Assembly (NCBI RefSeq): GCF_017309955.1
Contig: NZ_CP021248.1
Span: 1,240,001-1,304,000 of the forward strand
Length of the DNA: 64,000 bases
Direction: 5' to 3'
Source: Novosphingobium sp. KA1
GTDB lineage: Bacteria; Pseudomonadota; Alphaproteobacteria; Sphingomonadales; Sphingomonadaceae
The notes under the pieces are model-generated. The model was given only the letters and a program-made list of their open reading frames with translations. It did no database searches and was not told where the DNA came from. Both the position numbers and the translations under genes were made by a program. Positions 32,413 through 40,232 of this stretch are shown here, piece by piece. Position 1 is the first letter of the stretch; each line of letters begins with the position of its first letter.

Positions 32413-35190
32413 ATGAGCAAGCTGGTCTGGAGCCGCCGCGAGATGTTGGCGCAAAGTCTGGCGACCTCGGCCGTCGTCTCGTCGATGGCGCTCACCGCCG
32501 GGCAGGCCAAGGCCGCTCCCGCAGGCGCACAGGAACCGCTGGGTTCCGGCATCGCGCCGGGCGACGACGTGGTATGGCTCGATGGCGGCACGCCCTCCGC
32601 CCACGAAGGCCAGTCATGGGGCCAGCCCTGGCCGCGCGGCACCCGGTTCGACAGGCGCGGTTACGTTCTCGAAGGCGCAGGCGGCGCCCGCGAGGCGCTG
32701 CAGACATGGCCGATGGCCTGGTGGCCCGACGGCTCGATCAAGTGGACCGGGCACGCGGCCGCCGCCAACGGCGCCCGCGCCGGTTCCCTGCGCGTCGCGC
32801 CCGGCAGCGCCCGGCCCGCGCAGACGCTATCCCTGCGCGAGGCAGGCGATGCCATCACCGTCACCGTGGGGCAGACCGTCTGGACGGTCGGCCGTTCGGG
32901 CGAGGCGCTGATCCGCTCCGCGAACGTCGGTTCGGCGCAAGTACTGCAATCGGTGCGCCTGCTCGCCAGCGCGCAGGACCGCGCCGACGACGAGGACGGC
33001 GCCCCCGGGTTGACCCGCTGGACCAGCAGCATCGACAGCGCGACGGTCGAACAGAGCGGCCCGATCCGCGCCGTCATCAAGCTCGACGGCCGCCATCGCG
33101 GTGAGGCGAGCGACAGTGCGGGCGACTGGATGCCCTTCTGCGTCCGCCTCTACTTCCACGCCGGATCGGACAGCGTGCGGCTGGTCCACTCGATGATCTT
33201 CGACGGCGACCCGACCACACGTTTCATTCGCGGACTGGGCCTGGAGGGCGGCGTGCCGATGCGCGGCGCGCTGCATGACCGCCACGTCCGTTTCGCGGGC
33301 GAGAATGGCGGCCTCTGGGGCGAGGCGGTGCGCCCGCTGACCGGCCTGCGCCGCGATCCCGGCAAGGCTTTCCGCGACGCACAAGTGGCGGGCGAGGCCG
33401 TCCCTCCACTCGACCAGATGGGCGCGGCGGTGCGCCAGAACCTCGAATATATCCCGGCTTGGGGCGATTTCCGCCTGCGCCAACCCAATTCGGACGGTTT
33501 TACCATCGTCAAGCGCACCCGGCCGGGCTGCGGCTGGGTAGACGTCGACACCGCCGGGCGCGCACCGGGGCTGGGTTATGTCGGCAGCCCTTCGGGCGGG
33601 GTCGCCTTCGGCATGCACGACTTCTGGCAGCGCTGCCCGGTCGGCCTCGACATCGCCGATGCTGCCAGGGACACCGCGCGCTTCACGATCTGGTACCACG
33701 CCCCCGATGCCCCGGCGATGGACCTGCGCTTCTATCACGACGTCATGGGCATGGAGAGTTACGAGGCGCAGAACCGCGGCCTCGACGTGACGTATGAGGA
33801 TTATGAACCCGGCTGGGGCGATGCCTCCGGGATCGCGCGGACCACCGAATTCCGCATCTGGGCGCTGCCCGCCACGCCGCCGCGCGAACGACTGGCGCAC
33901 ATGGGCAAGGGCCTTGCCACCCCGCCGCGCCTCGTCCCCAATGTCGCGCGGGTCCACGCGGCCGGGCTGTTCGGGCCGTGGAGCCCGATCGCCGCGGGCG
34001 GGGCGCTGCGCGGCAAGATCGAGGCGCGCGCGAAACAGGAACTCGATTTCTACATCGGGCAAGTCGAGCAGCGGCGCTGGTACGGCTTCTGGAACTACGG
34101 CGACGTCATGCACAGCTATGACAACGACCGGCACGTGTGGCGCTACGACATCGGCGGTTTCGCCTGGGACAACAGCGAACTGTCGACCGACATGTGGCTG
34201 TGGTACGGCTTCCTGCGCACGGGCCGCGCCGACGTGTTCCGGCTTGCCGAGGCGATGACCCGCCACACGGGCGAGGTCGACGTCTACCATGCCGGCCGCT
34301 TCAAGGGCCTGGGCACCCGCCACGGCGTGCAGCACTGGGCGGACAGTTCGAAGCAGCCGCGCATCTCCAACGCCGCCTATCGCCGTTTCTACTATTACCT
34401 CACCACCGACGAGCGCTGCGGCGACCTGATGCGCGCCCTGGTGGACAGCGATCATGCGCTCAAGACCGTCGACATCGGCCGCAAGGTGCTGCACCGGGCC
34501 GAACCGCTCGCCGGAACCGGCGCGGTGGTGGCCGACCAGCCGCTGCCCGAGGGCCAGATCTTCATGCAGTTCGGCACCGTCTGGGGCTCGCTGCTGGGCG
34601 CCTGGCTGACCGAGTGGGAGCGCACGCGCGACACCCGCTGGCGCGACCGCATCGTGGCCGGAATGCGCTCCATCGCCGCGTTGCCCAAGGGCTGGCTGGC
34701 GGGCGGCGGCGCGTTCGATCTCGCCTCCGGCCGCTTCGTGGGGGGCGGCAAGGAGGTCAACATGAGCCACCTCAACGGCGTGTTCGGCGTGTTCGAGATC
34801 ACCGCCGAACTGCTGGAACTCGTGGACGAACCGGCCTTCCGCAAGACCTGGCTGGAATACTGCGAGCTCTACAACGCCCCCGAGGCGGAGTTCCGCGCCC
34901 GCACCGGCGCATCGGGCAAGGGCCGCGCGCTGGCGCAGGCGCATTCGCGCTACACCGCCTATGCCGGGGTGCAACTCGGCAAGCCGGAACTGGTCCGGCG
35001 TGCCTGGGGCGAATTCTTCGGCGCGGGCGACCGCGAAGGCCGCGACCAGTCGCGCGGGGCACACAAGGTCACCGGGGCCGCGGTGCTCAAGCCGGTGGAC
35101 GAGATCGCCGAAGTTTCCACCAACGACGCCGCGCAGTGGGGCATCGCCGCCGCCGTGAACCTGACACTGATCGGGGATGCGCTGGAGTGA
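32413..35190 (+). CDS. Exo-rhamnogalacturonan lyase family protein (PL26-like)
   Basis: A 925-residue exported protein. The N-terminus SRREMLAQSLATSAVVSSMA is a twin-arginine (Tat) type signal, so it is folded before export to the periplasm. ATG 32413 has GGGAGAG just upstream; ATG 32401 in frame is less well placed. The protein starts with a beta-rich (RIFT-barrel-like) domain carrying LQTWPMAWWPDGSIKWTGHA and continues into an alpha/alpha-barrel-like part with RRWYGFWNYGDVMHSYDNDR and GTRHGVQHWADSS, resembling the three-domain exo-acting enzyme PcRGLX. Such enzymes release unsaturated galacturonyl-rhamnose from rhamnogalacturonan I ends. It overlaps the next gene (GTGA). Confidence 0.8.
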   Translation: MSKLVWSRREMLAQSLATSAVVSSMALTAGQAKAAPAGAQEPLGSGIAPGDDVVWLDGGTPSAHEGQSWGQPWPRGTRFDRRGYVLEGAGGAREALQTWPMAWWPDGSIKWTGHAAAANGARAGSLRVAPGSARPAQTLSLREAGDAITVTVGQTVWTVGRSGEALIRSANVGSAQVLQSVRLLASAQDRADDEDGAPGLTRWTSSIDSATVEQSGPIRAVIKLDGRHRGEASDSAGDWMPFCVRLYFHAGSDSVRLVHSMIFDGDPTTRFIRGLGLEGGVPMRGALHDRHVRFAGENGGLWGEAVRPLTGLRRDPGKAFRDAQVAGEAVPPLDQMGAAVRQNLEYIPAWGDFRLRQPNSDGFTIVKRTRPGCGWVDVDTAGRAPGLGYVGSPSGGVAFGMHDFWQRCPVGLDIADAARDTARFTIWYHAPDAPAMDLRFYHDVMGMESYEAQNRGLDVTYEDYEPGWGDASGIARTTEFRIWALPATPPRERLAHMGKGLATPPRLVPNVARVHAAGLFGPWSPIAAGGALRGKIEARAKQELDFYIGQVEQRRWYGFWNYGDVMHSYDNDRHVWRYDIGGFAWDNSELSTDMWLWYGFLRTGRADVFRLAEAMTRHTGEVDVYHAGRFKGLGTRHGVQHWADSSKQPRISNAAYRRFYYYLTTDERCGDLMRALVDSDHALKTVDIGRKVLHRAEPLAGTGAVVADQPLPEGQIFMQFGTVWGSLLGAWLTEWERTRDTRWRDRIVAGMRSIAALPKGWLAGGGAFDLASGRFVGGGKEVNMSHLNGVFGVFEITAELLELVDEPAFRKTWLEYCELYNAPEAEFRARTGASGKGRALAQAHSRYTAYAGVQLGKPELVRRAWGEFFGAGDREGRDQSRGAHKVTGAAVLKPVDEIAEVSTNDAAQWGIAAAVNLTLIGDALE

Positions 35191-35864
35191 AACGCCTCGC
35201 CGCCGTCCTGTTGCTTGGGCTTCTGTCGGCGGCGGCGCCGCCGCAAACGGACGGCTTCCGCCACGGCCTGTCCCACTGGCGGGTCGAGGCGGAAGCGCCC
35301 TCGCGCGTCACCGTGCGGGACGGGGTGATGGACATCGATACGCCCGAAGGTATCTCGGTCTGGTGGGGCGAGGAACTGCGCGCGCCCGTCGCCATCGAAT
35401 ACGAGGTCATGGCGGTGTCGGCGGGCGGGCCGAACGATGCGGTGAGCGACGCCAACGCCTTCTGGATGGCCTCCGACCCGGCGGCGCCGGACGGATCGCC
35501 CCTCTCCCGCCCGCGCAGCGGGGCCTTTGCCGACTACGACACGCTCAGGACCTATTACCTGGGCATCGGCGGCAATCGCAACACCACTACGCGAATGCGC
35601 CGCTACGTAGGGGAACCGGGCAATCGTCCGCTGCTGCCCGAGCACGACCGGGCGGATCCGGCGGCGCTATTGGTGGCCAATCGCTGGGTGCCGGTGCGGC
35701 TTGCCACCGATGGCGGGACGGTGACGGTGGACTTCGGCGGCAAGCGGCTGTTCACGATGACCGACGCCGCGCCCTACCGCCGGGGCTGGTTCGCCTTGCG
35801 CACAACCAAAAGCCACCTGCGCATCCGCAATTTCCGCATCGTGCCGCTGGGGACAAAGCGCTGA
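35187..35864 (+). CDS. Secreted DUF6250-like beta-sandwich protein
   Basis: A 225-residue protein starting at GTG 35187, which overlaps the PL26 stop by four bases, so the two are translationally coupled. It has a short signal peptide (AAVLLLGLLSAAAPPQ) and a jelly-roll-like body with ISVWWGEELRAPVAIEYEVM, YYLGIGGNRNTTTRMRRYVG and a closing RGWFALRTTKSHLRIRNFRI. These features match small exported proteins found beside rhamnogalacturonan and other pectin lyases (DUF6250 and YesU/DUF1961-like), thought to bind or cleave glycan; I assign no activity. A weak hairpin (CCGCT-CGGA-AGCGG, 35869-35882) follows. Confidence 0.7.
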   Translation: MKRLAAVLLLGLLSAAAPPQTDGFRHGLSHWRVEAEAPSRVTVRDGVMDIDTPEGISVWWGEELRAPVAIEYEVMAVSAGGPNDAVSDANAFWMASDPAAPDGSPLSRPRSGAFADYDTLRTYYLGIGGNRNTTTRMRRYVGEPGNRPLLPEHDRADPAALLVANRWVPVRLATDGGTVTVDFGGKRLFTMTDAAPYRRGWFALRTTKSHLRIRNFRIVPLGTKR

Positions 35865-35895
35865 GAGACCGCTCGGAAGCGGCCTCCAGTGCCGG

Positions 35896-36885
35896 TCACG
35901 CTCCCTCGGACGGGATCTTCAAGCCATGGCGCGCCGCGAAGCGGGCAAAACGCGTCAGCCACAGGCCCGCGCGGCCGTCCGGCTCGAACAGCGGCGCGCC
36001 GTGGCCGCCCTTCTCGATCACATAAAGCTCAGACGGAATTTTTGCGGCCCGGCATCCCTCGAACATGGCAAGGCTGTTGCCGCAATCGACCACGGTATCG
36101 TCCGCCGCATGACCAAGCAGGATCGGCGGGGTCGCGGCGGGCACATCGAGTTGCAGCGAATAGCGCCGCGACAGGTCCTCGCCCGGGTTCGGCCCCAGCA
36201 GTTCGCTGCGCGACTGGCCATGGGCGAGCGGCGGCATCATGCTGACGACCGGGAAGAACATGCCCGCCACCAAAGGCCGCGCATCCTGCGCATCGGCGGC
36301 GTCCACCGGATCGTAGACTTTGGCCGCAAAGCGCGTGGCAATGCTGCCGCAGAGGTGTCCGCCCGCCGAAAAGCCGATGGTCGCCACATTGGCCGGATCG
36401 ACGCGCCACTTCGCGGCGTTGGCGCGGATCAGCCGCATCGCGCGCTGGGCGTCCTGCAAAGGCGTGTCCGGCCCGCCCGACCAGCCGTCATGCGGCAACC
36501 GGTAGAGCAGTTCGAAGGCCGTCACCCCCTGCGATGCGAACCAGCGCGAGATCGCGGACGGCTTTGTGCCCATCGCCACCCGCGCATAACCGCCGCCGGG
36601 AAACATCAGCACCGCCGCCCCGGTGGGCTTGGTCGCCGGGCAGACCGTCAGCATCGGCGTCGCCACGTGCGGCCAGGCAAAATCGTCGGGATTGTTCTTG
36701 TTGGAGCGCAGCACCCGCTCCTCCTTCACACCGCCCTTGGGCAGCCCCGGCGGCGATCCCGGCCAGATCGGGAAACGCTCGAACGCAGGGCCTTCGCCCG
36801 CCTGCGCCAGCGCGCGGGCCGGAAGCAGCGGGGCTGCGGCCAGCGCGCCCAGCGAGGTCAGGAACAGGCGGCGGTCATTCGGCAT
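35896..36885 (-). CDS. Tat-exported alpha/beta-hydrolase (acetylesterase-like)
   Basis: A 329-residue hydrolase with a Tat-like signal (NDRRLFLTSLGALAAAPLLP). The oxyanion block is MFPGGGYARVAMG, the nucleophile elbow GFSAGGHLCGS, the acid HAADDTVVDCGNS and the base KGGHGAPLF, giving a complete Ser-Asp-His triad. This is the BD-FAE/acetylxylan-esterase-like type. In a rhamnogalacturonan locus the likely job is removal of O-acetyl groups from galacturonate or side chains so that lyases can act. It is last in a minus-strand operon GH51-GH43-esterase and convergent with the DUF6250-like gene. Confidence 0.85.
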   Translation of the reverse strand: MPNDRRLFLTSLGALAAAPLLPARALAQAGEGPAFERFPIWPGSPPGLPKGGVKEERVLRSNKNNPDDFAWPHVATPMLTVCPATKPTGAAVLMFPGGGYARVAMGTKPSAISRWFASQGVTAFELLYRLPHDGWSGGPDTPLQDAQRAMRLIRANAAKWRVDPANVATIGFSAGGHLCGSIATRFAAKVYDPVDAADAQDARPLVAGMFFPVVSMMPPLAHGQSRSELLGPNPGEDLSRRYSLQLDVPAATPPILLGHAADDTVVDCGNSLAMFEGCRAAKIPSELYVIEKGGHGAPLFEPDGRAGLWLTRFARFAARHGLKIPSEGA

Positions 36886-36953
36886 GGGGCACTCTCCCGG
36901 TAATGGCTTGGATGCGGGGCGTGAAGGCGCGGATGAAGCGGTAGTTTTCCGGC

Positions 36954-38117
36954 TCAGGGCGCGGCAAAATGCCGCTCCAGCCGGTCGGCTTCCGCCGGGG
37001 TGATGGGCATGACCGCACCGTGCTTGGGCCCGGCGAAATTGGTCGCCTTCATCGGCGATCCCGGTTCGTTGAACCGGCCGAGATTGCGGAAATGCTTGAA
37101 GTCGCTGGTTTCGGAAAAGCCCATGTTGTTGGGTTTCGCACCGAACACGTCATACATCAGCACATACGTATCCGTTCCCGAGCGGCGCCACAGGTTGGGC
37201 GCCTCGGTGCCCACCGTCTCGGGATCGACGGGAGTGGGATCAAACGCATAGCCGCCGTTGATCCTGTCCGAAACCGCCTGCCGGAGATGGCCGGGCCGCT
37301 CGTGCGCGACGTAGAACAAGTGGAACTTGCCGCCGATGCGGGTGATGTCGCCGTCGATCGACCCGACGTTCGGCTTCGGATAGGCAAACAGGGCCTGCGG
37401 CGGCCGGGTCAGCGTGGTGAAGGCATCGTCGGCATAGGAATAGACCATGTGTTCGGTCCCGGCGCCGTCCCGCGTGGTGTAATAGACCATCATCTTGCGG
37501 GCCTTGGGGTCGTAGATCGTCTCCGGCGCCCAGGCCGCGCTCAGATTGGCGGTTTCGGGGAACAGCCGGTCGACATGGACGATGGCATGGGTCCACTGCA
37601 CCAGATCGCGCGACTTCATGAAGATCAGCGAGCGATTGTTGCCCCAGCCGTGGGTCGCCTTGGGACGTTCCCATTCGGTATCGCGCAGGCCCTCGCGCTG
37701 GGCGTAGATGTGCAGGTCGGTCATGCTAAGATAGAACGCGCCGTCCGGCCCGCGCACGATGTGCGGATCGCGAATGCCCTGCTGTTCGGCAATGCCGCGG
37801 CCGCTGAGCACCGGCTGGCCGCCGTTGACGTCGGTAAACGTGTAACCGTCGCGCGAGACGGCGATGTGCAGCGAATGGGTCTCGTCCCGGAAATAGACCA
37901 TGAGGTAGGCCGTGCGCGCGCGCTCCGGCGGCACCGGCGCCGCCTTCTGCCCGGCAAGGCTCGGCACGATCTCGAGCTGCCTCGCTGCGCCGGCAGCCGC
38001 GCCGGCAGCCGACCTGGCTGCGGCACCCCCGGCCGTGACCTGCGCCTCCCCGACCGCCGGCGCGCCGCAAAGCGCGGCCAATCCGGCGGCGACCAGCCCC
38101 ACAACCCTTGCCTTCAT
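36954..38117 (-). CDS. Glycoside hydrolase family 43-type protein
   Basis: A 387-residue protein starting at ATG 38117 (GAGAGGAC upstream). The signal peptide ends near GEAQ, followed by an Ala/Gly-rich linker. The five-bladed propeller has IRDPHIVRGPDGAFYLSMTD (base Asp), SIDGDITRIGGKFHLFYV (pKa-modulating Asp) and GTEAPNLWRRSGTDTYVLMY (acid Glu), the usual GH43 triad order. GH43 enzymes act on arabinan, arabinoxylan or galactan, so here the target is probably a rhamnogalacturonan side chain. It lies between GH51 and the esterase in one operon, with 35 bases to GH51. Confidence 0.85.
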   Translation of the reverse strand: MKARVVGLVAAGLAALCGAPAVGEAQVTAGGAAARSAAGAAAGAARQLEIVPSLAGQKAAPVPPERARTAYLMVYFRDETHSLHIAVSRDGYTFTDVNGGQPVLSGRGIAEQQGIRDPHIVRGPDGAFYLSMTDLHIYAQREGLRDTEWERPKATHGWGNNRSLIFMKSRDLVQWTHAIVHVDRLFPETANLSAAWAPETIYDPKARKMMVYYTTRDGAGTEHMVYSYADDAFTTLTRPPQALFAYPKPNVGSIDGDITRIGGKFHLFYVAHERPGHLRQAVSDRINGGYAFDPTPVDPETVGTEAPNLWRRSGTDTYVLMYDVFGAKPNNMGFSETSDFKHFRNLGRFNEPGSPMKATNFAGPKHGAVMPITPAEADRLERHFAAP

Positions 38118-38152
38118 GTCCTCTCTCCGCTTGCCCGGCCCTGCGCGGCCTT

Positions 38153-39811
38153 TCATTCGACTTCCAGCACGGTGACCGATTTCGACGGCAGCACCAGTTC
38201 CACCTCGCCGCCCGACAGGTGCACGGCCAACGGGCGCGGCACGAAGGGATCCGCCTTGTCGAAGGTGATCCGGGTATCGATGGCGTCCGCCGTCAGCACT
38301 TGCGCGCCCGCGCGGTGCCAGCGGCCACCCGCCAGATGGATCCGCAGGCGGTTCGCCCTTGCCGGGTCGAGATTGGCGATGGTGACGTGCAGCCTGCCGC
38401 CGGCATCGCGCGAGGCGGACAGGTCGATGCCGGCAAGCCGCACATCGCCATGGACGTAGTCCGGCGTCTCGACCTGCACGGGCAGCGCCGTGGCCCCCTG
38501 ATGGACCTTGTACATGTCGAAGACATGGTAGGTCGGGGTGACGACCATCGCGCTCCCGCGCGTCAGGACCAGCGACTGGATCACGTTCACCATCTGCGCG
38601 AGGTTGGCCATCCTGACCCGGTCGGCGTGACGGTTGAAGATGTTGAGGCTCTTGGCCGCGATCAGCGCATCGCGCAGGGTACTTTCGAGATAGAGCTGGG
38701 AAGGCGCATCCTTCTCGCTTTCGAACCACCCGCCCCACTCGTCCACCGCCAGCGCGACACGCCTGCCCGGATCGTAGCGGTCCATGATCTCGGCATGACG
38801 GCGGATCAGTTCGTCGGTAAGCGCGACCCGGGCCAGCGCCGCCGCCCAGCCGCTCTCGTCAAACCCTACGTTGCGGCCCTTGGCGTGCCAGTCGTTGCCT
38901 GCAAACGTGTAGAAATGCAGCGACAGCCCCCACATCAAGGGCGTGTCGCCGGTGAGGCCAAGCGGCGTCGGTTTCGGCCGCCACAGCATGGCCTGCGCCA
39001 TCACCCGCTCGGTCCAGGCATAGTCGTCGGTATCGGCGCCGACGGCGATCAGCCTTGCCCGCGCGCCCGAATAGGTGCGCAGGAAGGCCGCGTAGTGGCG
39101 GAATGCCGCCGCGTACGTGTCGGCGCTCATGTTGCCGCCGCAGCCCCAGCTTTCGTTGCCCACGCCGATGTAGGGCACCTGCCAGGGCGCGGGGTGACCG
39201 TTGGCCGCCCGCTCCTGCCCGGGCGCACTGTCCTGCGGGGCCGTCATGTAGCGCAGCCAGTCATCCGCCTCCCGCACGCTGCCGCTGCCAAGGTTGACCG
39301 AGACAAACGCGCTCGCCCCGATCTGGCCGAGGAAGTCCATGAATTCGTGGGTGCCGAAGGCGTTGGTCTCGGGCGTCCGGCCCCATGCGGAATTGATCCC
39401 GCGCGGCCGCTTGTCCGCCGCCCCGATGCCGTCGCGCCAATGGTAGCCATCGGCAAAACAGCCGCCCGGCCAGCGGATGACCGGCACCCTGACCCGCCGC
39501 AGCGCGGCAACGACGTCGGAGCGGATGCCGCGCAGGTTGGGGATCGGCGAATCCGGCCCGACCCAGATGCCCTCGTAGACGCCGCGCCCGAGATGCTCGA
39601 CGAACTGGCCGTAGATGTTCGGATCGATGGTGGGGCCGCCAGCTTCTACGGATACGGTCGCGCGCGACTGGAGCGTGGTGCGCGCGCCCGAAGCGGACCT
39701 TGCCCCGCCATCGCTTCCGGCGCTGGTCCCGGCACTGGCGGGAGACGTCATGCCGCTCGCCGCCAGCAGCAGCGCAAGCCCGCAGGCCAGGCTCCGGCGC
39801 GATCGAGACAT
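38153..39811 (-). CDS. Alpha-L-arabinofuranosidase, family GH51
   Basis: A 552-residue GH51 enzyme. The acid/base Glu220 lies in YIGVGNESWGCGG and the nucleophile Glu358 in LAVDEWGGWFE; the N-terminal part has IYGQFVEHLGRGVYEGIWVG and VIRWPGGCFADGYHW, diagnostic of the family. A signal peptide (residues 1-27) makes it exported, whereas many GH51 enzymes are cytosolic. It releases L-arabinose from arabinan or arabinogalactan side chains. It is the first gene of the GH51-GH43-esterase operon; the MITE-like element begins 12 bases upstream of its start codon, so that element may carry or disrupt its promoter. Confidence 0.94.
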   Translation of the reverse strand: MSRSRRSLACGLALLLAASGMTSPASAGTSAGSDGGARSASGARTTLQSRATVSVEAGGPTIDPNIYGQFVEHLGRGVYEGIWVGPDSPIPNLRGIRSDVVAALRRVRVPVIRWPGGCFADGYHWRDGIGAADKRPRGINSAWGRTPETNAFGTHEFMDFLGQIGASAFVSVNLGSGSVREADDWLRYMTAPQDSAPGQERAANGHPAPWQVPYIGVGNESWGCGGNMSADTYAAAFRHYAAFLRTYSGARARLIAVGADTDDYAWTERVMAQAMLWRPKPTPLGLTGDTPLMWGLSLHFYTFAGNDWHAKGRNVGFDESGWAAALARVALTDELIRRHAEIMDRYDPGRRVALAVDEWGGWFESEKDAPSQLYLESTLRDALIAAKSLNIFNRHADRVRMANLAQMVNVIQSLVLTRGSAMVVTPTYHVFDMYKVHQGATALPVQVETPDYVHGDVRLAGIDLSASRDAGGRLHVTIANLDPARANRLRIHLAGGRWHRAGAQVLTADAIDTRITFDKADPFVPRPLAVHLSGGEVELVLPSKSVTVLEVE

Positions 39812-39822
39812 CTCCCCTCCTT

Positions 39823-40092
39823 TTAGGCCGTAAACTCATAAATGGCGCCATCGAGGCGCCCAAATGGCGAACAGTTCGGTCCGAAGTGACTGCCGGGCGG
39901 GCTGGTTGCCCGTCCAAGGTCGCTTCGGTTCGAAATGGAAGCCATTTGGGCGTCCCTTCGGGATTTGACCAAAATGGTCCATCGCTGCGTCAGGAAGCCT
40001 TGAAATATGGACATATTCCTTCGCCTTCCTTCCTGGCGCTGAACCATTTTGCTTCAAACCTCGATGACGCCGTTTATGAGTTTACGGCCTAA
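39823..40092. mobile_element. MITE-like element with 34-base terminal inverted repeats
   Basis: A 270-base segment bounded by inverted repeats at 39823-39856 and 40059-40092 that match at 32 of 34 positions, beginning TTAGGCCGTAAACTCATAAA. It has no transposase. Small open frames on both strands end in the same YEFTA residues because of the repeats. It lies between the divergent-facing ends of GH51 (start) and TonB receptor (end). The parent transposon was not identified. A flanking duplication is unclear (TTA/TAA at most). Confidence 0.75.
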
Positions 40093-40185
40093 TTGTCGGA
40101 CTAGAGATGATGCCTCATTTCGCACCCGTCAACCACATTTCGGGACGAAAGGTCATATTTCGGGTTGATAAGGGAGCCGGTAGCC

Positions 40186-40221
40186 AGACGGTCTGGATGG
40201 CGTCCTCCATCCAGACCGTCT
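40186..40221 (-). terminator. Long perfect hairpin after the second TonB receptor gene
   Basis: AGACGGTCTGGATGG (40186-40200) pairs with CCATCCAGACCGTCT (40207-40221), a perfect 15-base stem with a six-base loop, starting 12 bases past the receptor stop. A TTT follows on the plus strand, and AAA precedes the stem on the minus strand; the minus transcript lacks a U-tract. It is a probable terminator or 3' stabiliser. Confidence 0.7.
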
Positions 40222-40232
40222 TTATCCGGCCG

